Shown: one piece after another, positions 1 to 9,607 of the stretch
Numbering within the stretch: the stretch's first letter is position 1
How the letters are laid out: each line of letters opens with the position of its first letter
Origin: Cordilura impudica
Lineage: Eukaryota > Arthropoda > Insecta > Diptera > Scathophagidae
DNA length: 64,000 nt
Reading direction: 5' to 3'
Assembly (NCBI GenBank): GCA_963682025.1
Contig: OY821519.1
Location: 142,404,429 to 142,468,428, forward strand
The notes under the pieces: generated by a model
What the model was told of the DNA's origin: nothing
Seen by the model: only the letters and a program-made list of their open reading frames with translations
Databases searched by the model: none
Translations under genes and position numbers: made by a program

Positions 1-297
1 TGAATGGTTTCTTGTATCATGACGACGGTCAGTCCGTTGATATCGTTTATTGGCGTATCCTTTATCGAGGAAAACATTGTACCGCTAGGGTCATAACAAC
101 GATACTATAAAAAAGAGGCTCTACACAATCACAGTGCCGAAGCGGCTTTCGTTGCTAAAGAAAAAATCGTTAATGAGCTAAAAGATCTTGCCCGGACCAC
201 TACATCAAGTGGTCATGAGCTGATTGCTCGCGCTTCGGTCGGAATTTCTGAAGTAATTGTTTCGGAAATGCCATTAACAAGCTCTTCGAAGAAATAG
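1..297 (+). pseudogene. FLYWCH-type zinc-finger fragment
   Basis: Reading the plus strand, positions 30-101 translate with a YWR and CTARVITT pattern, and 121-297 translate with HNHSAEAAF followed by a helical, charged stretch ending in a stop (EMPLTSSSKK). Tyr-Trp, a Cys-x-Ala-Arg stretch and a final His-Asn-His are the hallmarks of FLYWCH zinc fingers, which occur in some Mutator-like transposases and in a few chromatin proteins. The Cys part and the HNH part are in different frames with a stop between, so the piece is broken or carries an unrecognised indel. It enters from the left edge, so its full extent is unknown. I favour a transposon remnant; a host exon is possible. Confidence 0.45.
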
Positions 298-420
298 TAA
301 TTTCGGGAAATTGTAGTTTCGGGAAATTGTGTTCGGGAAATTGTATTTCGGGAAATTGTAATTTAGGGAAATTGTAATTTCGGGAAATTGTTTTCGGGAA
401 ATTGTTTTCGGGAAATTTTC
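288..420. repeat. Short minisatellite, unit like TTTCGGGAAATTGTA
   Basis: About eight imperfect copies of a 13-16 bp unit built on TTCGGGAAATTGT follow the stop of the FLYWCH-like fragment. Copies differ in the length of the T/A spacer. Confidence 0.85.
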
Positions 421-1277
421 CGCAAATCTAATTTCTGAGGTAACGGAAACTGCTTCTACGCAACACGATCTTAAACCAGTGCCATTGATTGGTCCGATTT
501 TAATGAATCTTCACAATTATTCTAGTTGACTATTAAAATTTTGGTTGAAAATTTTATGTTGAAATAAGCAGTTTTTGAATTGTAAGCAAATATTGGGCAA
601 ATTTTAAAGTAATAAAAAAAATAATAATAATGTAAACATGCAGATTATTTAAAATATTCGAAATGTATGTTATGAAAACGTAATTAATTTGTAATTCCTC
701 AATTATGTAAGAAATTTTAATGTAATGCGTACAACAACGATAACATAAAAAAAAAAAAAATAAAACATAACCATAATCCATACATTTATGGAAACGTTTT
801 ATTTTCATTCAAAATTAAATGGAAAAAAAATTAAAAAAGAAAAAAGAAATAACAAAAAGCGCATGCGCAACATAAATGTAATATATGAAATGCATTTCAA
901 ATGTTAATTATGAAATTAAATCGTTGAAAAATTAATATAAAATAAAACACGTAACGCAATCAAAAAAATCGATTAATTAAATTGTAGGCCAATGAAATCA
1001 TTACTTTTTTATAATTTTTTTTTTTTTTTTTGGTTTTATATTATTTTGAATTCGTCTTTTCATTTTGAGCTTAAAAACAAAATTTGTATTTTAAATGGTA
1101 TTATTTTATTTTAGTATTTAATAACAACAAATAATATAATTGCAAACAAACAAACAACAACAACAAAAATTGCATTCAATGAGCAAACGTAAAATAAAAA
1201 CACATTTCGTCCAGAGAAAATTTGAAATAATTATTAGTAGAATTCCAAGAATTAAAAATTTTTAAAACAAAACATAC
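421..1277. other. AT-rich non-coding stretch
   Basis: A/T runs and simple sequence with no gene-like reading frame on either strand. It lies just downstream of the exon ending at 1278 (minus strand), so it is probably intron. Confidence 0.6.
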
Positions 1278-1370
1278 CGATTTCATCATCTGAATTTAAA
1301 GGTGGATTATTTGGTGTTTTTGGTTCGTCATTATTGTGGCTGGCCAGAGAAGGCGACAATCGACGCGGCA
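1278..1370 (-). CDS. Internal 93-bp exon of an unidentified Ser/Pro-rich host gene
   Basis: On the minus strand a TTAATTGCAG acceptor precedes position 1370 and a G|GTATGT donor follows position 1278. The 93-nt exon is exactly 31 codons and is phase 1 at both ends, which fits the phase-1 donor of the exon at 23231-22660. Its translation is rich in Ser, Pro, Asn and Asp (PRRLSPSLASHNNDEPKTP, ending SDDEIG). A PKTP motif also occurs in the upstream exon, which supports one protein. No domain is recognised. The surrounding non-coding DNA is AT-rich, while the exon has a more balanced base composition. I infer a flexible region of a regulatory or cytoskeletal protein, but this is not shown. Confidence 0.72.
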
Positions 1371-1641
1371 CTGCAATTAAAAACAAATAAAAAAAAATAT
1401 TAAAGTTATCATTTGGAAATGGAGAAAATTTAATAAAACCTACATACACATGTACATATGTAAAATCAGAAATTTCTCATAATTATTTATTCGATTTCAT
1501 AGATTGGAAGCATTTAAAATAAAGTTGAGCAATTTTCTAAATTTGGGCTCATTACACCTTATTTAGTGAGATAACTTTAGTATTTGTTTCAAAAACAGAA
1601 TTATCAAATGTTTTTCAGAAATGATCACATTATTATTATTA

Positions 1642-1740
1642 CTAGCATAACCCAGCGCTCGAAATTCGAGTGCAAATTCTAAGAAATTTTATTTTTTCTT
1701 AAAATTTTTTTCCTTCAATGTTTTTTTTTTTGTCTATATA
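1642..1740 (-). mobile_element. Helitron family 2, 3-prime end (left half of a split copy)
   Basis: On the minus strand the piece ends in CTAG, preceded by the palindrome CTCGAATTTCGAG and GCGCTGGG, the terminal hairpin plus CTRR end typical of Helitrons. The sequence up to GTCTATATA matches the copy at 42780-43125. It stops at the errantivirus LTR and resumes after the deleted mariner at 10315. Confidence 0.75.
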
Positions 1741-2120
1741 AATTAAGGATTTATTTTATTAAAAAGTTAAAAAAAAATATTTTTTTATGTTGCTAACTAA
1801 TGTTAGCAACAAACCTTTATTATCAAACTCTTCAAACTGACTGCAAGAATTTACAATTAAAAACTTCTAAATATAATAATAAAAATACTGGAAAACTGCT
1901 GATGTTGTGTTTCCCACCATCAGGCCACTTATTTGCTGCGCGTGTGGCTTAAATTTCGTCTGAGAATTTACTGTTGGGCAATTCGTTGCAGTTGTTGTTG
2001 TGTTGAAATATTTGTGTTTGTTGAATTGACAATTTAGCGTTGGCACGTTTTGTAGTTGTTATCTGTTGTAGCTGTTGTTGTTGTTTTTTTTATGGTTCTA
2101 TAGTATTTCTGTTGTTAACT
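1741..2120 (-). repeat. 3-prime LTR of the errantivirus
   Basis: 380 bp, starting AGTTAAC and ending CTTAATT in element orientation. By eye it is identical to 9222-9601. It contains CAA/TTG-rich sequence and supplies the polyadenylation end of the element. Confidence 0.95.
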
Positions 2121-2130
2121 CCTCCCCCTT
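2121..2130 (-). other. Polypurine tract of the errantivirus
   Basis: AAGGGGGAGG abuts the 3-prime LTR on the minus strand, the expected place for plus-strand DNA priming during reverse transcription. Confidence 0.85.
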
Positions 2131-2164
2131 CAAGTTCATGCGTCCCCGCATGAATAGCCAATTT

Positions 2165-3715
2165 TCAAAAAAATGGAAGGTCATGAATCTTCTTGTTTTT
2201 GGGACCTCTTGATGGTAATGATAGGGAGGTTTTTGGGTTGGTGCTTATTTGAACATTCTCTGCAATTTCTATTCTCTGCTCCGTTTTATTGGACTTTACA
2301 TTATTTTTGGATGAATTATTTCGATCTTTGTGGTTTTCATTTCTCTTCTTCCTTCTTATAAAGTAGATAATGGTAGCTGATATTATGATGGTCATTACCA
2401 GTCCAATGTTGATGGTTAGATTTATTTTATTTTCGATTTGCAGTTTGTCGATTATGTGAGAGTTGTTAACATTAACTGCCTCCATTCTTTCCAATGTTAT
2501 CACTTGTTCCTGGATACTAGAGCTACTTGGTTGCAGTAGGGCAGGTAAAGGTTTAGTAAGGGAGACTTGGGTTGTTAAGTATGTTCGATTTCCAATTCGT
2601 ACTGTAGAATTCAGGTGATGAACTATGAACGTACCAGCTATGTTGATTGTTGAATTGTCTATTTCAATTTGCCCTTTGTATTCGTTTAATAATATCATGC
2701 TGTCATCTATTTCTTCCACTGGTGCCACATGCTCGTCGTTGGTTGTTGTGCAGCGGGATGGTTTACTTTTCAGCAGATTTGGGATGCAGTCAGAATTACT
2801 GATGTCCAAGATATTATCTATTTCACAAATACTTATCTTATTATAATTCTTGCAGTCATTTTTTATACCAAATATCTTATCGTTACATTTCAAAACATTT
2901 TTAAATATTGTCTTAATTATTTTATTATCTTTTCTTACAGGTTTAATTAACAAATTGTCGCAATTTTCATTATTAGTTGTTGGAATATTGACAATGTAAA
3001 CAATTTCATTATTATTCGAGGCGACTTTAATTTTTGAAAAATTTAGTAACTCGTCCATATTACCAAATGGAATATTATCATTGTAAAAAATATCTCTCAA
3101 AGTATTAACCTCAGTATTAGAAAAAATAAATGAATTAACAATGTTTGATTTAGCCCAATGGATGGCATATTCGATATTAGATAGTTCCTCTTTAATAATT
3201 TCAAGTTTATACTTAAAATCTAACAATTTTTCACCTTTATCCTTATTTTCTAATAGTTTAGAAATGTTATTAGTAACCTTTGAGAGTTGATTTACTTTAT
3301 CTATTGTTAGTTGATTGATTACAATTTGATTATTATTGTTAACTAGAACATCATTCATTTTATCTTCTATTATTTGGAAATCATGGTGGTCCGGACTGCC
3401 GGCTAACCATTTCCAGGCGGTACCAATGAAGTCAAGAGACCTCTTTGCCATCGTCTTGGATTTTAGTCTGGTTAAACAGGATTTAATTTGTGATATGGTA
3501 TAGGATAAGTAAGGTAATAATGAGTTATCATCGTTGTCGCGTAAGTCAATTCCGTTCTCCAATTTCCCTATAATATCTTCGTATTCCCTCAGGTCAATCG
3601 TGTGGACAAGTTTGAACACACCGTTTTGAATTTTCGCCGTTCCTGTATTGATCACGACTAGTCTAGAGTTGGAGTAATCCATTATCTGGAACTCACCTAT
3701 GGAGTATCCAAGCAT
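2165..3715 (-). CDS. env: Errantivirus envelope-like glycoprotein (Env)
   Basis: An uninterrupted 516-codon frame between pol and the 3-prime LTR. Errantivirus Env proteins are type I membrane fusion proteins related to baculovirus F proteins. A basic AKR step near residue 90 followed by SLDFIGTAWKW resembles the cleavage site and fusion region of that family. Long Asn-rich, coiled-coil-like segments follow. A hydrophobic span near residues 430-452 and a basic cytoplasmic tail (RRKKR) mark the membrane anchor. A TTTCTTACAG splice acceptor lies just upstream, consistent with expression from a spliced subgenomic RNA, so part of the leader or signal peptide may come from an upstream exon. Length agrees with the group and no stop or frameshift is visible. 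Confidence 0.88.
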   Translation of the reverse strand: MLGYSIGEFQIMDYSNSRLVVINTGTAKIQNGVFKLVHTIDLREYEDIIGKLENGIDLRDNDDNSLLPYLSYTISQIKSCLTRLKSKTMAKRSLDFIGTAWKWLAGSPDHHDFQIIEDKMNDVLVNNNNQIVINQLTIDKVNQLSKVTNNISKLLENKDKGEKLLDFKYKLEIIKEELSNIEYAIHWAKSNIVNSFIFSNTEVNTLRDIFYNDNIPFGNMDELLNFSKIKVASNNNEIVYIVNIPTTNNENCDNLLIKPVRKDNKIIKTIFKNVLKCNDKIFGIKNDCKNYNKISICEIDNILDISNSDCIPNLLKSKPSRCTTTNDEHVAPVEEIDDSMILLNEYKGQIEIDNSTINIAGTFIVHHLNSTVRIGNRTYLTTQVSLTKPLPALLQPSSSSIQEQVITLERMEAVNVNNSHIIDKLQIENKINLTINIGLVMTIIISATIIYFIRRKKRNENHKDRNNSSKNNVKSNKTEQRIEIAENVQISTNPKTSLSLPSRGPKNKKIHDLPFF

Positions 3716-3747
3716 CAGGAATAACCTGTAAGAAAATGTAATAAGAT

Positions 3748-6700
3748 TTAGTTCTTTATATGTTTTTTGTGAACGACTCTCCCACTTTCGGTCACTACGG
3801 TCGAATGTCTATTTTCCTTCACTAGTTCACGTTTGAATTTTTCGGTTAATTTAGTACCTAATCTTTTATTAATTCTTACGAAAATCTCTTGTCCGGGTAT
3901 GTATTGCTTAACTTCTTTTTTATCTTTGTTGTGGTAGTTCAAATCCTTTTCCTGTTTCCTTTTCAGCATCGTGATGTTATTTTCCCTGGTTCTTTCATAG
4001 CTTCCAGGGGAGAAATCCACAGTCCTCCCGAAAAACATATCGACTGGCTTCCTACCGATTGTGGAATGTATTGAGTGATTATATTCGTTAACAGACCTTT
4101 CCAATAGTTCTTCAAAATTCCTGCAAATACCTTCATCTTTGAGACATCTTAAAATTTCGGCTAATGTTGAATGGAATCTTTCAATTTGACCGTTGGCTTC
4201 GCTTTTGTATGGTGGTGTTGTAAATACCTCTATACCCAATTCATCCTTCATCATGAAAAGTATGGTTGCAGAGTTCAATGATTTTTCGTTGTCCATGACA
4301 ACCGTTTTGGGAACTCCATAGAAAAACAAAATATCCCTCAAGGGTCTCCTAATATCTTCTATTGATTTTCCCTGAAGAATTTTCGTTTGGGCGTACTTTG
4401 AGAATTTATCTATGGCTGTCAATACCAATTTCCTATCGGTTGAAAAAATGTCAATATGAATAACCTGACCTGGGTAGTTTGGTATTGGTGTAGCGTTCAA
4501 TTTCGGTTGGTTGGGATGTCTATCGTATTTATTTTTCCTGCATGTGGAGCACATTTTCAATATTCTTTTGATTTTAGAAAACATGCTGGGAAAGTACGCT
4601 TTTTCCAATATCTGTATCTTATTTTCCACAGCATTTCTATGCGCGCGGTTATGTGTTTCTATAATTAGAGTTTCCTGATCGGATTCAGACAAAATATCTT
4701 CGACAACATTTTGAGTAAACCGAATTTTAAAATTTCCGAAATGATGTGGGTAAATTTCTTGAATTTTTCCCATAATAAATTCTGGCGTTTTAATGCAATT
4801 GATAACAGACGGGTTAAGGTATCTTTTCAAGATGGAAATTAGTTTTTCAGTATCATATTCCGGTTCCGTAATCAAATGTCTATGATAACCTGGGAAAATT
4901 ATTTGGAATTGGTATGCTGGAGTATCGTCCATTTGCAAAAAGATTTGATTTTTGAATGCATTTATGGGCACTTCGACACTAGCTATGAGTTCCTCTGGAG
5001 AGCTGTCGCTACTATGCACTGTTCCTGTTAGAGAGTTGATGTTCGTTCCAGGGGGTCTAGAGAGTGCATCGGCCACAACATTACTTTTACCTGGTTTATA
5101 CTGCATTTCATAGTTGTATTCCTCCAATATCGATTTCCATCTTTTCATCTTCGCATTATTATTCTTATTGCTCAAAGCATAAGTCAGGGGTTGGTGGTCG
5201 GTGTAAATTATGACTTTGACTGATCCGTATAGATAGTTTCTTAGATTTGTTAGGGCCCAGATTATAGCCAACATTTCTCTTTCGTTCGCTGCATAATTTT
5301 CCTCCGATCCCGTTAATGTTCTCGAAATGAAGGAAATTGGCCTGTCGTCCTGGCTAAGTACTGCTCCGATAGCAACATTGGATGCATCTGTAGTTAACTG
5401 GAATTCTTTGTGGAAGTCAGGATACGATAATGTCACCTCCTGTGATATTAGGGCGTTTTTCAAATTATCAATAGCATGTTTCGCTTCATTATCCAGTTCA
5501 ATTTTCCTCCTGCTTGATTCTGTTCTGGATATCAAGCCTCCGTCTCCTCGTAAGAGTTTCGTCAGTGGCTTTGCGATGTTCGCATATCCTTTTATGAATC
5601 TTCTGTAGTATCCTGAAAGACCAAGGAACGATCGAAGTTCCTTCACATTATTAGGATAGGGGAATTCTACAATTGCCTGAACTTTCCTTGGGTTAGCTTT
5701 TATTCCGTTATAAGAAACGATGAACCCGAGGAATTCGACTTCCTCCTTGAAAAACTCGCATTTATCCAGCTGTATTTTCATATTAGCCTCATTTAGTGTT
5801 TTGAAAATGGCCTCCAGGTCTTTGAAATGTGAATCCTCGTCTTTGCTGAAGATGATAATATCATCAATATAAACATAGCACCTCCTACCAATGTGTTCCC
5901 TTAAAATGTCATCCAGCGCACGTTGGAATATCGATGGAGCATTTTTTAATCCAAACGGCAATCGCAAGAATTCATACTTTCCATTGTTGACCGAAAATGC
6001 CGTTTTTTCTATATCTTCCATCCTAAGGGGTATTTGGTGGAAACCACTCTTTAAATCGATGACTGTAAAATATTTATTCCCTCCCAAATGTGAAAGCACG
6101 TCGTTTATCTCGGGGATGGGGTATTTATCCGCGATGGTTACTGTATTAAGTTTCCTAAAGTCTACCACAACTCTATACTTATCCCTTCCGGATGCATCCT
6201 GTTTTTTGGGGACTATCCAAATGGGTGAGTTGTAGGGAGAACGCGATGGTCGGATAATTTGGTCCCTTAATAACTTGGATATTTCATCGTCCACAACACT
6301 CCTAAGAGCCATTGGATAAGGATAATTTTTAGAATAAACGGGATTTTCAGTTGTTGTTCTTATCTCACCTACCACCCTAGTTGTGTACGTAAGGCTTTCG
6401 TCGGGGTCCGCAAATAAATTCCTGTGGCGATCGAAGATGTTTTCCAATAATTTTTTTCGACTCCCTGAAAGATGGTTTGTCCTGATTTCAATATTATTAA
6501 CATTCTGAGAAATGAATTGTTTAATTGGAATTTTCCTATCCCCACTAATGGTGAAATAGTCCTCCGCTGTATAAATGACAGCTGAACATTCCTTCAGGCT
6601 ATCATTCCCTAATATTGCATCAAATGTTTCTAATTCTGGTAAAAGGAAAAATTTTATGGGAGTATCATCAAACAATTTCAAAAATTTGTGTTGTGTAATT

Positions 6701-6834
6701 TTAATGTCTCCCTTAACGGATTTTGCGTTAAAATTTCTTTCGTTTTGTTTTGGGTTTGTTATAAATTTAGGGTTGATGTAATTTTTGTTGCTGCCAGTGT
6801 CCAATAAAATTTTTAATTTTTGGTCGTTCCCCAT
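3748..6834 (-). CDS. pol: Errantivirus Pol polyprotein (protease, RT, RNase H, integrase)
   Basis: An open 1028-codon frame with the domains in gypsy order. Retropepsin DTGSNKNY sits near residue 12. The reverse transcriptase has LPFGLKNAPSIFQ and YIDD near residue 320. RNase H has TTDAS near 481, followed by NEREMLAIIWAL and YTDHQPLTYAL. The integrase has an HHCC finger (CSTCRKNK) and a DDE core (HIDIFS, VMDNEKS, GQIERFHS near residues 795, 847 and 883). All catalytic residues I looked for are present. No chromodomain is seen. The ATG used here is probably not the true start: the frame is open upstream to the gag stop region, so Pol is likely made by -1 frameshifting from gag. It encodes the replication and integration enzymes of the element. 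Confidence 0.95.
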   Translation of the reverse strand: MGNDQKLKILLDTGSNKNYINPKFITNPKQNERNFNAKSVKGDIKITQHKFLKLFDDTPIKFFLLPELETFDAILGNDSLKECSAVIYTAEDYFTISGDRKIPIKQFISQNVNNIEIRTNHLSGSRKKLLENIFDRHRNLFADPDESLTYTTRVVGEIRTTTENPVYSKNYPYPMALRSVVDDEISKLLRDQIIRPSRSPYNSPIWIVPKKQDASGRDKYRVVVDFRKLNTVTIADKYPIPEINDVLSHLGGNKYFTVIDLKSGFHQIPLRMEDIEKTAFSVNNGKYEFLRLPFGLKNAPSIFQRALDDILREHIGRRCYVYIDDIIIFSKDEDSHFKDLEAIFKTLNEANMKIQLDKCEFFKEEVEFLGFIVSYNGIKANPRKVQAIVEFPYPNNVKELRSFLGLSGYYRRFIKGYANIAKPLTKLLRGDGGLISRTESSRRKIELDNEAKHAIDNLKNALISQEVTLSYPDFHKEFQLTTDASNVAIGAVLSQDDRPISFISRTLTGSEENYAANEREMLAIIWALTNLRNYLYGSVKVIIYTDHQPLTYALSNKNNNAKMKRWKSILEEYNYEMQYKPGKSNVVADALSRPPGTNINSLTGTVHSSDSSPEELIASVEVPINAFKNQIFLQMDDTPAYQFQIIFPGYHRHLITEPEYDTEKLISILKRYLNPSVINCIKTPEFIMGKIQEIYPHHFGNFKIRFTQNVVEDILSESDQETLIIETHNRAHRNAVENKIQILEKAYFPSMFSKIKRILKMCSTCRKNKYDRHPNQPKLNATPIPNYPGQVIHIDIFSTDRKLVLTAIDKFSKYAQTKILQGKSIEDIRRPLRDILFFYGVPKTVVMDNEKSLNSATILFMMKDELGIEVFTTPPYKSEANGQIERFHSTLAEILRCLKDEGICRNFEELLERSVNEYNHSIHSTIGRKPVDMFFGRTVDFSPGSYERTRENNITMLKRKQEKDLNYHNKDKKEVKQYIPGQEIFVRINKRLGTKLTEKFKRELVKENRHSTVVTESGRVVHKKHIKN

Positions 6835-6864
6835 TTTTGCTTCGAAATAAGGTAATGAGGAACA

Positions 6865-6905
6865 GTTTAGTCTAAAAAATTTACTGCAAGTTGGACATCA
6901 TCAGT
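6865..6905 (-). promoter_or_regulatory. Predicted -1 ribosomal frameshift site at the gag/pol junction
   Basis: Near the gag stop the codons AAT TTT sit in the heptamer A AAT TTT, which fits the X XXY YYZ slippery pattern. The pol frame is -1 relative to gag and stays open from the slip site through the pol ATG. This is the layout expected for gag-pol fusion in 17.6-type elements. A downstream stimulatory structure was not checked. Confidence 0.6.
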
Positions 6906-8333
6906 TTCTTCTTCCTGTTTTTCAAGAGTAGCTAATTCCTCAGGAATTTGTTGAAAGTAATCTTGAGCGTACTCTGGTTCCACACTCACGTGACGATGGT
7001 TTACCTCAGCTTCTTCCGGTGGATAGTAGCCACAATAATTTTCCTCCGGCATATAATCTGTATCTATATGAAAATTCCGTTGAAATTTATTCGCTGGAGC
7101 CTGAAAGGACGCGGCTGTTGGTCTCTTTAGTGCTACATTGTTGTGTGGTCTGTTCATATAATTGACCTGGTGGGTTTGGATTGATTTATCCACATCCATT
7201 GGTTCTACTCGTTGATTCTGAGGATTGTTTTGAGTGCCCGCATTCCACCCAGAATTTACAGGTAAGTTTCGGTTATGATTATAAGTAAAATTACGATTGA
7301 GATTTGGGTTAACATTAGATTGGAAGTTTGGGTTATGACCTAAATTTGGATTGCGATTTTGAGTTGGATAAAAGTTCGAATGGAAGTTTGGATTTCGGTT
7401 AAAGTTTGAAACGGGATTATGTCGAGGTGGTATAGGTGGTCTAATGGGTGGTGTTCCACCAACATAAGCGAGTTCGGGATAAAATACTCTGCCAGTTGCG
7501 AAAGTTGCCGTACCGATCCTATCCTTCTGTACATTATTCCTGATAGACTGTCCATGTGCGTAATTTCTCCTGAAAGTCATATTGTCCAACTTTAGGCAAA
7601 TATGTAGTGCCTGTGGCAAAGATGTTGGTTCACGCACACTTAGCAATTTCGGTAAATCTCCATTTAATCCTCTTACGAACGTGTCCAGTGCTTTCTCCCT
7701 GTAGGTGTTCGTCATAGCGTGAAGGCTATTTTCCTCCAGGTCCAGGGAAGAGACCTTGTCAAGCAACAGTGAAAGGTGTTGGTAAACAACTTGATAGAAT
7801 TCCGTTATGCTCCTGTTACCTTGGCATAATACCATCATCTGGTATTCCAAGGTCCCAATGTCCCTCTTATCAGAATAATGCATTGCGAGACATTTTCTTA
7901 TTCGTGGCCAATCCAATGGTGTCCTATATGACTCCAAGGCAGTGTCTGCGTCCCCCACGATTTTTGTGCGAATAGTGTGTAGAATTGCATAATACCTTCC
8001 GGTACCTCTCACCGAATCATAGAGCTTCAAAACCCTCTCCACGGACTTTCGCCAAGAGTTAAATTCTCCCGGCCTACCAGAAAACTCCCTCAAAGACCTA
8101 ACTATGTCGGGAACCTTGTCCAGTTCCTCCAACCTGGTAGTAACTGTACCTATGGGGTGATCGGCCCCCTCATCCGCCAAATGGTCGGACGATGATCCAA
8201 TAGCCTCCCTTATCATGAGGGCTATCTGTTCCTTCTGTAGTGTAGTAAAACCTACTGATGCCTCGGTCGTTTGTGCCATTGTCAGTGTCCTACTTAGTCT
8301 CTCAGTCAGCTGGTCGATGGTTTCGTCGGGCAT
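6867..8333 (-). CDS. gag: Errantivirus Gag polyprotein
   Basis: An open 488-codon frame that begins MPDETIDQLTERLSR just after the leader and ends VNFLD, an ending familiar from 17.6-type gag genes. The N-terminal half is helical and charged, matching the capsid region of insect gypsy Gag (REFSGRPGEFNSWRKSVE; LDTFVRGLNGDLPKLL). The middle, about residues 300-350, is a low-complexity run of Asn, Pro, Phe and Arg (NRNPN repeats), and the C-terminus is acidic. No CCHC zinc knuckle is present; RNA binding probably rests on the Arg/Asn-rich segment. It packages the element RNA into virus-like particles. Confidence 0.9.
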   Translation of the reverse strand: MPDETIDQLTERLSRTLTMAQTTEASVGFTTLQKEQIALMIREAIGSSSDHLADEGADHPIGTVTTRLEELDKVPDIVRSLREFSGRPGEFNSWRKSVERVLKLYDSVRGTGRYYAILHTIRTKIVGDADTALESYRTPLDWPRIRKCLAMHYSDKRDIGTLEYQMMVLCQGNRSITEFYQVVYQHLSLLLDKVSSLDLEENSLHAMTNTYREKALDTFVRGLNGDLPKLLSVREPTSLPQALHICLKLDNMTFRRNYAHGQSIRNNVQKDRIGTATFATGRVFYPELAYVGGTPPIRPPIPPRHNPVSNFNRNPNFHSNFYPTQNRNPNLGHNPNFQSNVNPNLNRNFTYNHNRNLPVNSGWNAGTQNNPQNQRVEPMDVDKSIQTHQVNYMNRPHNNVALKRPTAASFQAPANKFQRNFHIDTDYMPEENYCGYYPPEEAEVNHRHVSVEPEYAQDYFQQIPEELATLEKQEEETDDVQLAVNFLD

Positions 8334-9202
8334 ACCGGTTAAATGATTTCGAAATTAAGGGAAAAAAAATCGAATGTAAAGTATTTATTTCGCAAATCTC
8401 GATCAAGTTCAAGGATAAAAACAAAATTTAAAACCGATTTCAGGAAATAAAATTTATAACAACAAATATTAATGAAAAAATTTCAACTAACTCAAGATAG
8501 TAAGGACGAGTTTTGAAAAATGGATAAAATCTTAATGTAATTAAATTAAAATAAGGAAACCAATTGATAATGAACTTAATAATATTCTTACATTAATATC
8601 TGGAACATGATGATGGAGAGGATGATGATTGCAGACTTCCCCTGATTTTTGATTCTCGTTGCTTGCTTTTAATTGCCAAAACGTTTCCTCGACAATTAGT
8701 TTCACAGATTCTTAGTTTTTTTTTTTTTTTCAACAACTTATTTATTTTATTTAGTTCTTATTTTCAATTTTTTATTTAATTTGATTAATTTCAAAAAAAA
8801 AAAATTTTTTATTCAGTTTTTCAATTTAATTCGTATTTTTTAATTTTTAATTTTAAATTTTTTTTTTTATTTATTTAAAATTTTTGTTATTTGATTTAAT
8901 TTTTCAAAAATTTTTTTTCTTGTGTTTTTTTTCTTTTCTGATTATTTCCAGTTCACTTTATGTTTTCTAAATTAGGTTGTTTTTTTATGTTTATCTAATT
9001 GTTGTAAAACTTATTTTTAAAAAAAAAAATGTTTCTTAATGTTTATATCACGGCCGCTGATCTCCTTTGAGACCTCCGGTTTACCTCTTATTTTCCGAAG
9101 AGGTTACTACGGCGCACTATTTCCGCGATCTATTAATTAATCTACCGGGAAAACCCTTTTTCCGAGGGTTTTATTTATACGACAAAGGACCTTTTTTTTT
9201 AA
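8334..9202 (-). other. Untranslated leader of the errantivirus
   Basis: About 870 bp between the primer-binding site and gag, very rich in A and T runs (8700-9030). It has no gene. In this group such leaders hold the packaging signal and the splice donor for env, which I did not pinpoint. Confidence 0.7.
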
Positions 9203-9221
9203 GGGTCCCTGCTCGGGCGCC
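9203..9221 (-). other. Primer-binding site, lysine-tRNA type
   Basis: GGCGCCCGAGCAGGGACCC directly follows the 5-prime LTR on the minus strand. It closely resembles the tRNA-Lys primer-binding sequence of retroviruses. Members of the 17.6/297 group usually use a serine-type site, so this choice is notable. Confidence 0.8.
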
Positions 9222-9601
9222 AATTAAGGATTTATTTTATTAAAAAGTTAAAAAAAAATATTTTTTTATGTTGCTAACTAATGTTAGCAACAAACCTTTA
9301 TTATCAAACTCTTCAAACTGACTGCAAGAATTTACAATTAAAAACTTCTAAATATAATAATAAAAATACTGGAAAACTGCTGATGTTGTGTTTCCCACCA
9401 TCAGGCCACTTATTTGCTGCGCGTGTGGCTTAAATTTCGTCTGAGAATTTACTGTTGGGCAATTCGTTGCAGTTGTTGTTGTGTTGAAATATTTGTGTTT
9501 GTTGAATTGACAATTTAGCGTTGGCACGTTTTGTAGTTGTTATCTGTTGTAGCTGTTGTTGTTGTTTTTTTTATGGTTCTATAGTATTTCTGTTGTTAAC
9601 T
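9222..9601 (-). repeat. 5-prime LTR of the errantivirus
   Basis: 380 bp and, on visual comparison, identical to the other LTR. It should contain the element promoter. It is followed on the plus strand by TATATA, which matches the left flank. Confidence 0.95.
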
Positions 9602-9607
9602 TATATA

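Larger units (their letters stand above)
1741..9601 (-). mobile_element. Complete errantivirus-like Ty3/gypsy retrotransposon (17.6/297 group)
   Basis: A 7861-bp element on the minus strand: 5-prime LTR (9601-9222), primer-binding site, leader, gag, pol, env, polypurine tract, 3-prime LTR (2120-1741). It is flanked on both sides by TATATA (1735-1740 and 9602-9607), the preferred target of the 17.6/297 lineage. The three genes are open and the LTRs look identical over 380 bp. This is a recent insertion that may still be competent. The order and the env gene define insect errantiviruses, which are endogenous retroviruses of flies. Confidence 0.95.
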
